Part shown: positions 21,920 to 31,385 of the stretch, in pieces
How the letters are laid out: each line of letters opens with the position of its first letter
Position numbering within the stretch: position 1 is the stretch's first letter
Assembly (NCBI GenBank): GCA_963930655.1
Contig: OZ005602.1
Span: 22,085,840 to 22,149,839 of the forward strand
Direction of reading: 5' to 3'
Source: Myrica gale
Lineage: Eukaryota; Streptophyta; Magnoliopsida; Fagales; Myricaceae
Length of the DNA: 64,000 nucleotides
Notes under the pieces: generated by a model
The model's input: only the letters and a program-made list of their open reading frames with translations
Database searches by the model: none
What the model was told of the DNA's origin: nothing
Translations under genes and position numbers: made by a program

Positions 21920-22280
21920 ACAAGCTTCCGTTTTATAATCATTGAAGACGTGAGTATAGGATGAGTGTGACCGTCTATTCCTGCAATTAAGACAGAGCGT
22001 TATGTGGACCAGAAGAACGACGAAAAACAACTTGCCAGAAACTTCCGTTTTTTCGTCAGTCAAGACGTGAATATAGGATGAGTGCGACCGTCTATTCTTG
22101 CAATTACGGCATAGGGCTTTGTGGGACCAGAAGAACGACGAAAAACGACTTGCGAGAAACTTCCGTTTTTCAGTCAGTCAAGACGTGAACATAGGGTGAG
22201 TGCGACCGTCTATTCCTACAATTACGGCAGAGCGCTTCGTGGACCATAAGAACGATGAAAAACTACTTGCAAGCTGAAGT
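21920..22280. repeat. Tandem repeat, three units of about 118 bp
   Basis: The block AAGACGTGAATATAGGATGA starts at about 21945, 22062 and 22180, and each is followed by GCGACCGTCTATTC, CAATTACGGCA and CAGAAGAACGACGAAAAAC with few changes. The array ends abruptly at about 22280. I know of no named satellite that it matches. Confidence 0.8.
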
Positions 22281-22842
22281 GACCCAGGCCATGGAAATCA
22301 TGCTCAATCAAAATAGATGCGCATTAAATGAACGTAATGACCTGGATCACGCGGCATGCTCAAACCTTGCATTTTTCTTAATAGTTTTTATCAGTACGTA
22401 CAGTTGGAAGTTGAATAAAGAAATTGAAATTTCATCACTAAAGCCAGGGGACTCTTTATACGAATGAAATCACTGTTTGCCTAAACGAAAAATTGTGGCC
22501 AACTCTTCATGGAATGGTTATCATGATAACATGAGTAGCGTATATGGCTTGATATTTCCCAGGTAGACGTAGTGCCACCATGTGGCGCCTCAACATACAG
22601 TCCATTCCATCTTCGGCCCACGTCATGGCATGGCATTTGTTTAGACCCTCGGTGGAGATTAGGGCCGAACAAAATCTGACCGCAGACCGGATTGGATCGG
22701 AAAATCGGACTGAATTTGCAGTCCGGTCCGATTCTATTTTTTAAAATGCGATACAGTCCGGACCGGATTGGAGGACCGGATTTATGCGGTCTAATCCGAT
22801 TTATACATTTTTGATATGCGGTCCGGACCGCATATCATAGTT
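22281..22842. other. No gene; CCGGACCG-rich patch
   Basis: 22281-22670 holds nothing I can name. From 22675 to 22830 there are many short words related to CCGGACCGGATTGG and GCGGTCCGGACCGC, some palindromic, as seen in the terminal parts of some plant DNA transposons. No boundaries can be set. Confidence 0.4.
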
Positions 22843-23110
22843 TTTTAGCCAAGTCAATGTAAAGTACACTACTAGCTATTTCTTTGGATAAAGAATTAAC
22901 AAATCAAGATAAAGCCATCATATTCCATCGGTTCTAATAAACATATAATGCATTCAAAGGGAGAGGCTTGTGCATTAATCCAGTAACATATCCTAGCTTG
23001 TTTTTCACATTCAATGCAACTGTCATTGCTCATCTCCATACATTGTAATTTTCTCAGATCAATGGTTGAGAAACCAATACACTGGAGGCTACCACCATGA
23101 TAAAAATAAA
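22843..23110 (-). repeat. Dispersed repeat copy 2 (cysteine-rich reading frame)
   Basis: Aligns with 1710-1976. On the minus strand it is open for 75 codons and includes the words CIECEKQARICYWI and FECIICLLEP. The reading frame suggests a once-coding sequence; the family is unknown. Confidence 0.55.
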
Positions 23111-23462
23111 AGGGTAATGACATAATACGCCCCCTAAGTATAAGTAAAAATCAATCTCAGACCTCTAAATTTTAAAATGAAGATTTGTGTTCCTTATATT
23201 TTGAACATGATCAATTCTCACCCTCCAATGAGACCCCATGAAAAATGACTGAAATGCCATTGCAAGACAAAATTAGAAAAACTATTTAAAAAATTCATTA
23301 AAAATAAAAATGATATATGAAACAAAGTGATATTTTTTCAATAAAATATTAAAAATCTATTTCAGTAATCTAATTATTTTTATTTATTTCTTGAATTATT
23401 TGTTTTGGATGGACATTTTAATCATTTTGCATGTTTTTCTGTCTAACTCAATGCACAAATCT
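23111..23462. mobile_element. Truncated MULE-type MITE, relative of 1981-2393
   Basis: It begins AGGGTAATGACATAATACGC and stays alignable to the full-length copy to about 23450, then breaks off where an inverted LTR piece begins. The right terminal repeat is missing. Confidence 0.6.
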
Positions 23463-23528
23463 AACTATAAAACTATCTAGATATAACTAGAAGAACCTTT
23501 TCTAGAAAGTGCTATAAAAATATCTTAA
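23463..23528 (+). repeat. Inverted LTR fragment
   Basis: TATAAAACTATCTAGAT and CTTTTCTAGAAAGTGCTATA are the reverse complement of part of the LTR at 24727-25172 (around 24980-25040). Being inverted relative to the nearby gag and LTR, it indicates a rearrangement and not an ordinary 3' LTR. Confidence 0.6.
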
Positions 23529-23529
23529 G

Positions 23530-24700
23530 AGTAATCAACAATAAAGTTGGTTGCTCATTTTCTCTATTAGCATAATTGGTTCATTCCTCCACATTGTTCA
23601 TATTACTTCGGCACTCGAGAGCATAATGACCAAACTTTTGACAATTCTAACATTTAACTTGAGATTTATCATACCTTTGTCTTCTATTTTGCCTTGAATT
23701 GTTTCATTTTCCCTAACATTTTGGAGAATACGAACTTTGGCTATTTTTTTCCCTACTTGAATGCACCTTTTACTCGACCATGGCAACATCCTCTTCCTCT
23801 ATGGCTTCTTTCATTGTCATAACTTCTTTCTTTTTCATTCAATGTGAGTTTCATCTGAAGAGCTTGATCTAAATGCTCTTTTTCTTTTTCTTTTTTCTTT
23901 AATCTTTCTTCATGCTTGTAGCGGACCCATGAGTTGATCAACAGTCATACTATCTAGGTCTTTGGCTGTGTTTGAGAAGTAAAATTTTAGGTATTGAGAT
24001 TGATGAAAAAGTGAGGAGAGAGAATGAAAAAGTTGGTAAAAAAGTGAAAATGTGTATGAAAATTGATGAAAAAAAGAGGAGAAAGAGTGCTTTATAATGA
24101 TGACAAAATTTTAGGTTGTTAAAATATTGTTATGCAAACAGAGCCTTTATATTCTTCAATAGCTACAACAATATAATCAAATTTCGAATCTCAAGACCAT
24201 AATATCTTCTCAACTACTCGAGTATCATTCAAATTTTCGCTATTCTGCCTTAGTTGATTTACAATAGCCAATACTTGAGAAAAGTAATCATAACCTAATT
24301 TTGATTCTCTCATATGCAAAGATTCAAACTTACCTCGAAGAGTTTGGAATCAAACTTTCTTCACATTTTCAATCCCTTTGTGAGAGTTTTGCAGGATCTC
24401 TCACGCTTCCTTCCTACTCGTTGCGCCTGCTACCTTCTCGAACATACCCTCATCCAAGGCTTGATAGATGAAAGTAAGCGCCTTCATGTCTTTCTTTCTC
24501 ATGTTCTTCAAACGTCTATCCCTTTAAGCTTGAGATAGGGTGGCCTCATCTTGTGGCTTCTTATATCTTTTCTCGACAATCTCCCCAACATCTTGTGAGT
24601 CAAGCAACGCCTTCATTCTAATGCTCCAATTGTTATAGTTCTCGTTGGTGAGTTGAGGTGACTTGGAAGGGAATCATCGACCTCAATTGCCATCTTTTTA
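23530..24700 (-). pseudogene. Copia gag remnant (UBN2 type)
   Basis: Read on the minus strand and across several frameshifts, the segments [49 protein letters not shown] and VVEKILWS match the gag (UBN2) domain common in plant copia elements. Nearer 23650 a zinc-knuckle-like NCQKFGHYALEC follows, with its first cysteine next to a stop. A MITE (23964-24145) interrupts it. The downstream protease, integrase and reverse transcriptase are gone. Not functional. Confidence 0.8.
23964..24145. mobile_element. hAT-like MITE inside the gag remnant
   Basis: Ends GGCTGTGTTTG and CAAACAGAGCC are inverted repeats. Removing the insert brings two adjacent gag segments together, which supports insertion after the copia element arrived. 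Confidence 0.7.
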
Positions 24701-24711
24701 CAACAACTTAG

Positions 24712-24723
24712 GCTCTGGTACCA
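24712..24723 (-). promoter_or_regulatory. Primer-binding site of the copia remnant
   Basis: On the minus strand TGGTACCAGAGC lies four bases inside the LTR edge. It resembles the TGGTATCAGAGC used by plant copia elements primed by initiator methionine tRNA, with one difference. Confidence 0.7.
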
Positions 24724-24726
24724 ATT

Positions 24727-25172
24727 TGTTGGAATAGCAATTTACAACACAAGGGGAGTAAGACTTTAAAGTATTGCAAATTGTGGAAGAGGATGTGAAG
24801 AAGGATCTGGAAGGACACACTTTGATTTCTCAAATTTGGCTTTTTTTGGGTCGTATGTTTTGTACAAAATGGTGGGGCTTTACCACTTTATATAGGCTTA
24901 CAAATGCAATCATAACGACACATTTCACTTAAAATATCTAGATATTTCGATGATACTTTCTAGAGAAACTGTAGATATTAATTACACTTTTAAGATATTT
25001 TTGTAACACTTTCTAGAAAAGATTATTCCACTTAACTCTAGATAGTTTTATAGAACTCTTTAGAAAAGTGATTATTCTTCTTTTATCCAGAGATTTATAG
25101 AACTCTCAAGAAAAAATTTCATCCTCTATCAGGCTAGCCCTTATGGGCCAAAATCAAGTTTAACATTCAACA
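24727..25172 (-). mobile_element. 5' LTR of the copia remnant
   Basis: On the minus strand it runs from TGTTGAATGTTAAAC to GCTATTCCAACA, 446 bases, with a TATA-like CCTATATAAAGTGG near 24895. It abuts the primer-binding site and gag in the right order. The 3' LTR partner is absent apart from an inverted scrap. Confidence 0.75.
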
Positions 25173-25349
25173 AAACGCAAGTTCTGGCGCTTGAGGGAGT
25201 GGGAGAATTTTTGAGTCATTGCGGTAATTGGAATTCAACGTGGTAGAGTTTTTCATCAGGAGTTTCGAATACAAGCCCGGTCCAGCGTTCGGGAACAACC
25301 GCAAACGAACGCGAATTGGCAAGAAAGTTTGTTAATCAAGCAACGTGAA

Positions 25350-25531
25350 ACCCTTTTTTCGTGAATATACTGGAATGGTCCTCTAATTGCTTTAAATACC
25401 CAATCCACCCCCACATTTTTGCCATCGAGTACCAAATACCAATAGCATTTCCGATAGGCTATCTTACCAAGACAAACCCAAATCCGTTCGCTTCCAGTCT
25501 TTCCGTTTATAACCTCATAAAGCCAGCGAGA
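25350..25531 (+). promoter_or_regulatory. Promoter of HSP20 pseudogene A
   Basis: TATA-like TTTAAATACC lies near 25393, with GTGAATATACTGGAATGGTCC upstream, which could hold a weak heat-shock element (GAA and TTC-type half sites). Part of this region recurs at 27205-27350, ahead of HSP20 copy B. Confidence 0.45.
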
Positions 25532-26356
25532 ATGTCGATCATACCAAGTTATGGGTTGCAATATGACAGGCTTAGCCCAACAGAGCATGTGCCCAGCTGT
25601 AGTCCCCCCACGGTCAGGCCTAATAGGTATGCGCCGGCCCAATCATAGCCTACACAGAAACCTCAAGTCCAAGAGCATCTCCTAAGGCCCCGGCCTTCAT
25701 ACAAAAAAGGTGTTCCCCCCACGTTTTACCGCTTCAACATTCAAAGGGTCCCAAAGCTCACAGTTCTACTACTCGGTTCTCCTAAAATCTGACTTAGGCA
25801 TAGAAGCTTCCACGCCTGACTTCACCCCCTCCTTTGCTCTCTTGCAGGTTTGACCGGCTCCGACCGTTGGTGATTTTGACATCATCACCAAGCTTCTTCG
25901 GCGGTCGACGAAGCAGCATCTTCGACCCTATCTCTCTTGACGTCTGGGACCCCTTCAAAGATTTTCCCTTACCCTTTTCACTTTCAACCACCTTCCCTCA
26001 ATTTTCTTAGGAAAATTCTTCATTTGTCAAAACCAGAATTGACTGGAAGGAGACCCCAGAAGCCCACGTGTTCAAGGCGGATCTTCCAGGGCTCAAGAAA
26101 GAGGGAGTGAAGGTGGAAGTAGAGGATGAGAGGGTGCTCCAGATCAGTGGAGAGAGAAACGTGGAGAAGGAAGACAAGAACAAGAAGTGGCATCAGGAGG
26201 AGCGCAGCAGCGGGAAGTTCATGCGGAGGTTCAAGTTGCCAGAGAATGCGAAAGTGGATCAAGTGAAGGCGTCCATGGAGAATTGGGTTCTTACTGACTG
26301 TTCCTAAGGAGGAGGCGAAGAAGCCTGATGTCAAGGCAATCGAAATCTCTGGCTAA
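25532..26356 (+). pseudogene. HSP20 class I pseudogene A
   Basis: The ATG at 25532 begins MSIIPS and is cut after about six codons by a 330-base insertion; the gene resumes at 25893 with FFGGRRSS. The rest is recognisable as a cytosolic class I small heat-shock protein: the [11 protein letters not shown]-arm, an alpha-crystallin domain from [18 protein letters not shown] to [14 protein letters not shown], and a C-end [12 protein letters not shown]. Besides the insertion there is an in-frame TAG near 26008 and a 2-base loss near 26298 that shifts the frame and ends it early. Intact members act as ATP-independent holdases in heat stress. This copy cannot make the full protein; about 80 residues of the crystallin domain remain open. 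Confidence 0.88.
25549..25880. mobile_element. Insertion splitting HSP20 pseudogene A
   Basis: The insert is flanked by ATCATACCAAG (25538-25548) and ATCATCACCAAG (25881-25892), a near-direct duplication of gene sequence. Inside, the ATCTGACTTAGGCATAGAAG and CTCTTGCAGG words resemble the end of some plant LTRs. It has no open frame of note and is short, so a solo LTR or TRIM-like piece is possible, but TG...CA ends are not clear. Confidence 0.5.
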
Positions 26357-27190
26357 TTATAATTTCCATCTTTGTAATAACTGAGTGAAAATGGATAATA
26401 AGGTTCTGTTCTGTATCTAGAAATTGCAGTACTGTCCGATTCAGATATTGTAATATTGGCGGCAATGAGATGTATGAATAAATTCCCATTTTACGTATAA
26501 TTGCTTAGTGTTTGGAGACGTGGTGTGGAAATTCTAGTTTAATTTTTTATTTTATTTTTAGGTACCAGTGATATTGGTAAATTTATTTATTTGCCTCATA
26601 TTTCAACATGGAAGGTAATTAAATTATATAAATAATTAAGCAGAAAGTCTCAGGGTGGAAGCAGACCGACGATAAGCAAATAATAAATTAAAAAGGTCTC
26701 TTTTTACTGTAAATAACGTACCTGTATACGTATACGTACGTTTGAATAAATTGGTTTAAGAACTAATGCTTTTAAATTTTTACATTTACTGCTTATGCTC
26801 CATCTGCTTTCTGTTAATTAAGTGACAAATATTTCACGCGGCACACCGTAATATCTACCTATCAAGCGTCACTAGAGATTTTTTGTTATAAATCGATGAA
26901 AATCATGATAGGATCTCCATTGCATTAAGAAAACTAGCACATGTCTAAAATCCAAAAATTTTAGAAGAAGGGATCTTGAAATCAATTTCCCTAAACATAT
27001 ATATGTTGTCGCCAAAAGTATATGTATGTTATTTATATTTTTCCCTTTTAGTATATACATTCGGGGGAGACGATACAGGGGAGCTGAGCAAGATCGAAAA
27101 AAGAATAAGGAAATAAAAATAAATAAATAGAGGAGTAGGAAAATTCAGAAATGTTCCAATCACAAAATATCTATCGTCTTTTCTAGATAT
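26357..27190. other. HSP20-A 3' flank and spacer, no gene
   Basis: The first 150 bases are the probable 3' untranslated region of pseudogene A. The rest is A+T-rich, with an alternating TACGTATACGTACG run near 26728. No gene recognised. Confidence 0.45.
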
Positions 27191-27388
27191 AATGGGCCTC
27201 AGTCCAATCGTGGTGAAAAACCACGAAAGATCGCAAATTGGCGAGGAAGTTCGCGAATCAAATTGTCAATCCCGAGAAAACGGTTTGTGGGAGAAACCGC
27301 TTTCTCATGAATTTGCTAGATGGGTTCTAGTTACTTTAAATGGGTATGGATTCTCTCTAAAGGAGAAATTTTTAAAGAATACCAAATA
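27191..27388 (+). repeat. HSP20 promoter-like copy
   Basis: The GATCGCAAATTGGCGAGGAA and TAGTTACTTTAAATGGGTA blocks correspond to 25300-25400 ahead of pseudogene A. It supports the idea that copies A and B share a duplicated promoter. Confidence 0.5.
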
Positions 27389-27538
27389 CATGGTCCAGAT
27401 TAAAAAAGAAACAAATCAACGGTTAACATATGTCCAAATTATTTAATGAAAAAAAGGCTAAAAAGGGTTTGTTCTATTCATTAAATGAGGTGTACTTATT
27501 ATAACCGTTGATTTGTTTCTTTTTTAATCTGTACCATG
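27389..27538. mobile_element. 150-bp palindromic MITE in the HSP20-B promoter
   Basis: Arms of about 37 bases (CATGGTCCAGATTAAAAAAG inward to ATCAACGGTTAA) match their reverse complement at the right (TTATAACCGTTGATTTG outward to GTACCATG) almost perfectly. It sits about 180 bases upstream of the copy B start codon. Confidence 0.75.
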
Positions 27539-27719
27539 CCTTTGGTAGCCTTTGGAAATCCCTCATTCGGAGGGAATCCGTTCCCACTTTAAATACCGAA
27601 ACCATCCTACGATGCCAACCCACATTTCGCAAACCACGCGAGCAGCATTCCGAAGAGGTTCCCTTACCAATCAGACAATCCCAATTTCTTCCATTCAGAA
27701 CACAAACACATCACTGAAA

Positions 27720-28135
27720 ATGTCGATCATACCAAGTTTCTTCGGTGGCCGACGAAACAGCATTTTCGACCCGTTCTCTTTCGACGTCTGGGACCCTTTC
27801 AAGGATTTTCCGGCCCCCTCTTCACTATCGACTTCTGCTAATGGAGCTTCCGAAAATTCTGCATTTGTAGAGGCCAGAATTGACTGGAAGGAGACCCCAA
27901 AAGCCCACGTGTTTAAAGCTGATCTCTCGGGGGTAAAGAAAGAGGAAGTGAAGGTCGGGATTGAAGACGGCAGAGTTCTCCAGATCAGCGGAGAGAGGAA
28001 GGCGGAGAAGGAAGAGAAGAACGGTTCATGGCATCGTAAGAATATTTAAAGAAATGGCATCGTAGAACGGTTCATGGCATCGTAGAGTATCTGGTAAAGA
28101 AGCCAGATGTGAAGGCAATTGGAATTGCTGGCTGA
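27720..28135 (+). pseudogene. HSP20 class I pseudogene B (internal deletion)
   Basis: The ATG at 27720 opens a 109-codon frame: [20 protein letters not shown], the [10 protein letters not shown] arm, and a crystallin domain from [20 protein letters not shown] to [20 protein letters not shown], then a stop at 28047. The last crystallin strands are missing. The C-tail reappears at 28098-28135 as [12 protein letters not shown]. The junction carries repeats of GGCATCGTA and AACGGTTCATGGCATCGTA, so the deletion probably involved slippage or unequal exchange. A TATA-like TTTAAATA lies near 27586. A shortened protein could in theory be made but would lack the strands needed for dimer and oligomer assembly. 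Confidence 0.85.
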
Positions 28136-28590
28136 AGTTGCATCCGTTTGTTTCAGTAGAGTATTTAAAGATATGTATGTAAATCTAGTGTTTATGGTTA
28201 AATAAAATGTGATATTTATACACACACAACGAGTGTTGCTGGAATGTATAGAAGTGTAATTTTTTTTTTCCATATACTGCAAGAACTCGGGTAGACATTA
28301 GAGGAATGGAAGTTCTCTTTTTTGGGTCAATAATTACAAATTAGTACATTTTAGAATTTTGGGTTGATTTTTCTTTCTTAGTTTCTCTACTTAAGAATTT
28401 GTAATGGGTAGGATTTTCAAGAAATAATGAACTTCCTTAACTAAAATAATTCAAGGTAATTTAGAGTTCTTTAATTTTATAAGGATATATAAATTTTGTG
28501 AAATGATAAGTAATAATTATTTCAATGCCATCTGCTAACTTCATGCATTGTAATTACACCGATCAATAGTTGAGAAACCCTTATATTGAA
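28136..28590. other. HSP20-B 3' flank, then a scrap of the 1710 repeat
   Basis: 28136-28280 is the likely 3' untranslated region; its AATCTAGTGTTTATGGTTAAA and ACACAACGAGTGTT words recur at 34022 and 45812. About 28535-28590 matches part of the repeat at 1890-1940 (CGATCAATAGTTGAGAAACC). No gene. Confidence 0.55.
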
Positions 28591-28592
28591 GA

Positions 28593-29450
28593 TAGTGGCG
28601 TATTTAGGATATAAAATGAGTGGGGTCGAATTTCTAAGGAAAAATGATCAAAAAAAAATTTCACGTAATATAAAAAGTGTCTTAAAATTATAATATCGCA
28701 AATTAAGAACTAAAAACATTAAAAATAATGAAATACACTTACTTTACTATTTGTTAATACTGAGATATGGTAATTGGATCCTACGAAAATTCGACCTTTG
28801 AGGTCCCATTATACCATTGACCTCTCACTCCGGATATTGATAACCTGCGTCTTGCAAACAATGTCTATAGCAGTTTTTAAAGATTGAGAGCATGTGTCAA
28901 TAACTTGTTCCACACCAAGAAACCGTTCAATCATCTGTCCACTTTTGTTCACATATCTCAAAATTACTGTCATTTGTTCATTCACTGAACTATCTCGAGA
29001 CTTATCAACAATAAGACAAAAAAATTCATCTCCAATGTCTTTAATGATAACAAGTGTAGTCTGTGCTGCACAAGCATTCACCACAAACACATCTTCCCTG
29101 GATTGTGCTCCTTTAGGTCGCCTAAATAGATAACACCACAAACAATAAGATGCATCCTCTGATACACTATTCAAATATTTCCCACATTTCTTCTTGGAAA
29201 AAACATAGCCACGAGGTTGAAAAGCACCTTTGATCAAGTACTCCCTACGGACTTGATCCTGAATCCTAGGCTCCTAGCATCATACGAGTCAATGGATTTA
29301 CGCAACCCTATGTCAGAAATAATATCATCCGAACTCAACAAAGGGCGATGTCTTTTCGAACTAGAATTCTCATTAGAAGTAGTAGCCACATTAGGAGTAT
29401 TAGACAACTCCATGCTTCGTGGTTTTTTTAATAAAAAACCTATCAATTAT
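28593..29450 (-). pseudogene. hAT transposase remnant (TTF-type finger and DUF4371 region)
   Basis: The left edge GTGGCGTATTTAGGAT resembles a hAT terminus. On the minus strand, in order: DIISDIGLRKSIDSYD (29234-29446), then after a frameshift IKGAFQPRGYVFSKKKCGK and DASYCLWCYLF (TTF-type zinc finger), then IIKDIGDEFFCLIVDKSRDS and EQMTVILRYV (start of the catalytic domain, DUF4371 type). Such proteins are annotated in plants as zinc-finger MYM-type 1-like. Sequence between the finger and the catalytic part is deleted, and the C-terminal dimerisation region is absent. The right element end was not found. Confidence 0.8.
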
Positions 29451-29670
29451 CTAAAAAGAACAAAACAAAACAAAAATGTCTATCAACATATGAGGAAGAC
29501 AATTCTTAACACCCATCAATAATTATGAAGTTTGATGTCTATATGAAAATAAGGAATCTTCTTCTGTCAAAAAGTATTGGTGCACTCAGCTATTTCTCGT
29601 TCAAAAATAACCTCAGTAATAAATTAGATCAATCAAAAACAGTATTTCTGTGCTTTCCTTTCTAATTGGC

Positions 29671-29778
29671 AAATGATAATTTAGTGAGGACCTACATAAT
29701 TTATGTATTCCTGCAGTTAAAGTGCAAATGATAATTTAGTGAAGACCTACATAATTTATGTATTCGTGCAGTTAAAAT
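29671..29778. repeat. Tandem duplication, two 55-bp units
   Basis: AAATGATAATTTAGTGAGGA and the following CCTACATAATTTATGTATTC, then TGCAGTTAAA, occur twice head to tail with two changes. Confidence 0.85.
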
Positions 29779-30079
29779 GATAATGGACCAGTGAGAGGGA
29801 CTGCTGAGGAATGAGGGTTGAGGGAGACACAGAGAGATCGCAGAGTGAGATAAAGGTGTGAGTAACTTTTTTTTAAAATCAGTAGGTGAAACAAAACCAT
29901 TTTATCTTTTGATTTAAAAAAAATTAACCAAGCAGGCCACACGAACTGGGCCAATAGGTTCACCCTCGCTGGCCCAGTCCTGCCCCCACTGGCCCTAGAC
30001 GCAGGCCTGGGCGGCTAGGCCAGTGTGGGCGGACCTGCTTCTTAATAACCAAAAAAATAAATTTGTAAAAGATATTTAG
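29779..30079. other. No gene; GGCCCA-rich patch
   Basis: Contains a run rich in GGCC words (29930-30030) resembling inner ends of some hAT or CACTA elements. No boundary or frame could be supported. Confidence 0.35.
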
Positions 30080-30401
30080 AACGAGGACTGAGATGATCCC
30101 AACAGGGTCTAGTTTCTCTAACTCAAAAGAAGTTCATTTAGTAGTGGAGTTTGCAAGTCTCAGCACTTCACAAAACTCGTAATTTCATTAGACATATGAC
30201 TGTATAACATTACACACAAGTGACACAACTCCACAAACATTGACCCGGTGCGTTTAACCACAACACCACACTAAAAAACACATTCATCTGTAGGCAACCA
30301 ACAAATACAAAGGAGGACTTTCTAGACTCTTATTGGGCTATACTGACTCTAATTAGACAACATATGGTCCCATATGAGAGATGACTTGAGTTGATCGGAA
30401 T
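30080..30401 (-). repeat. HSP20-C 3' flank, duplicate of 46850-47113
   Basis: Landmarks such as the GTGCGTTTAACCACAACACC block and TCTTATTGGGCTATACTGA occur in the same order and spacing downstream of the intact HSP20 gene. It shows that copy C and the intact gene come from one segmental duplication. Confidence 0.75.
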
Positions 30402-30959
30402 TCGGCCAGAAATTTCAATAACCTTGACATCCGACTTCTTCACCTCCTCTTTGGGGACAGTAACAGTGAGAACCCGTTCTCTATTAAAGCCTTGATCCGA
30501 TCCATCTTTGCATTCTCCGACAGCCCACAGGCGGATCTAGCAAGGGGCAATGGGGGGCAACCGCCCCCCATCGCCTGAAAAATATTTAAAAAAAAATTAT
30601 TTTTTATTTTTTTAATGTGGGCTGCCCCCCTTAGGAATTTGATCTATCCTCAAACACTGCTTGACTTAAGAAAATAGCAGCTGAGTCCAAGAATATACTG
30701 TTGCCCCAGTACCTATCAATCGATACTCTAGAGGCTTAGTTAATGGTTTGAAGGAGCAGATCTAACTGCTTTACTGCTGTTACCTTAAAGTGCTTACTGG
30801 CCAACACTATTTTGATGGGCCCAAATTAAAATTTTTTGGTGAACAAAATAAAATTCAGATTTTAGGTAAGAGGAAAGAAAATAAAAAACAGTACATGAGG
30901 AAAAAGCAGATGCACTTGTAAATTGTAATTTATCATTTGTATTTTTTCTTAAATTCAAG

Positions 30960-31385
30960 GAAACCTTGCTCATCACCATTTCATCTACCTCTCGAGGTCC
31001 AGTTAAGGTGTTGTTTGTTTACCGAAATTTTGAAGAATATTCCCAAAATTTTGGGAATCTTTTGAATGTTGATGTTTATTGGGGTTTGTGAAAAGTTTGA
31101 AGTGTATGTGTAAAAGTTGGAAATTTTGTAGTGTGTTTGTTTTGTTGGAAATTTTGGGCAAACAAACAACACTTAAAGATAGCGAGAGGAGTAGCCTGAG
31201 AATTGGCCTACATCCAAGAGAAGAAACACATTTATGGCTCCATTAAACCCAGCAATGTCCTCCTAAACACTGACATGGAGCCCATAATCACCGACTTTGG
31301 GTTCTAGTGCCTCCTTTTAGGCAACACCAGCCACAAAACAAGCAACTCAGCCCGGTTTTGGGCAGGTCAAAGATCAGTGATAGCT
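30960..31385 (+). pseudogene. Receptor-like kinase fragment captured by the hAT element
   Basis: Plus-strand codons read KIARGVA, stop, ELAYIQEKKHIYGSIKPSNV and LLNTDMEPIITDFGF, stop, CLLLGNTSH. This matches the catalytic-loop region of plant LRR receptor-like kinases whose usual text is close to IARGVARGLAYIHEKKHVHG and NIKPSNILL. These are typically atypical kinases with HGN in place of HRD. About 70 codons remain, with at least two stops, and a MITE (31008-31172) splits the left part. It lies wholly inside the hAT boundaries. Confidence 0.8.
31008..31172. mobile_element. hAT-like MITE inside the captured kinase fragment
   Basis: Ends GTGTTGTTTGTTT and AAACAAACAACAC are perfect inverted repeats. 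The flanks GTTAAG and TTAAAG may be a worn target duplication. It marks a third insertion level within HSP20-C. Confidence 0.75.
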
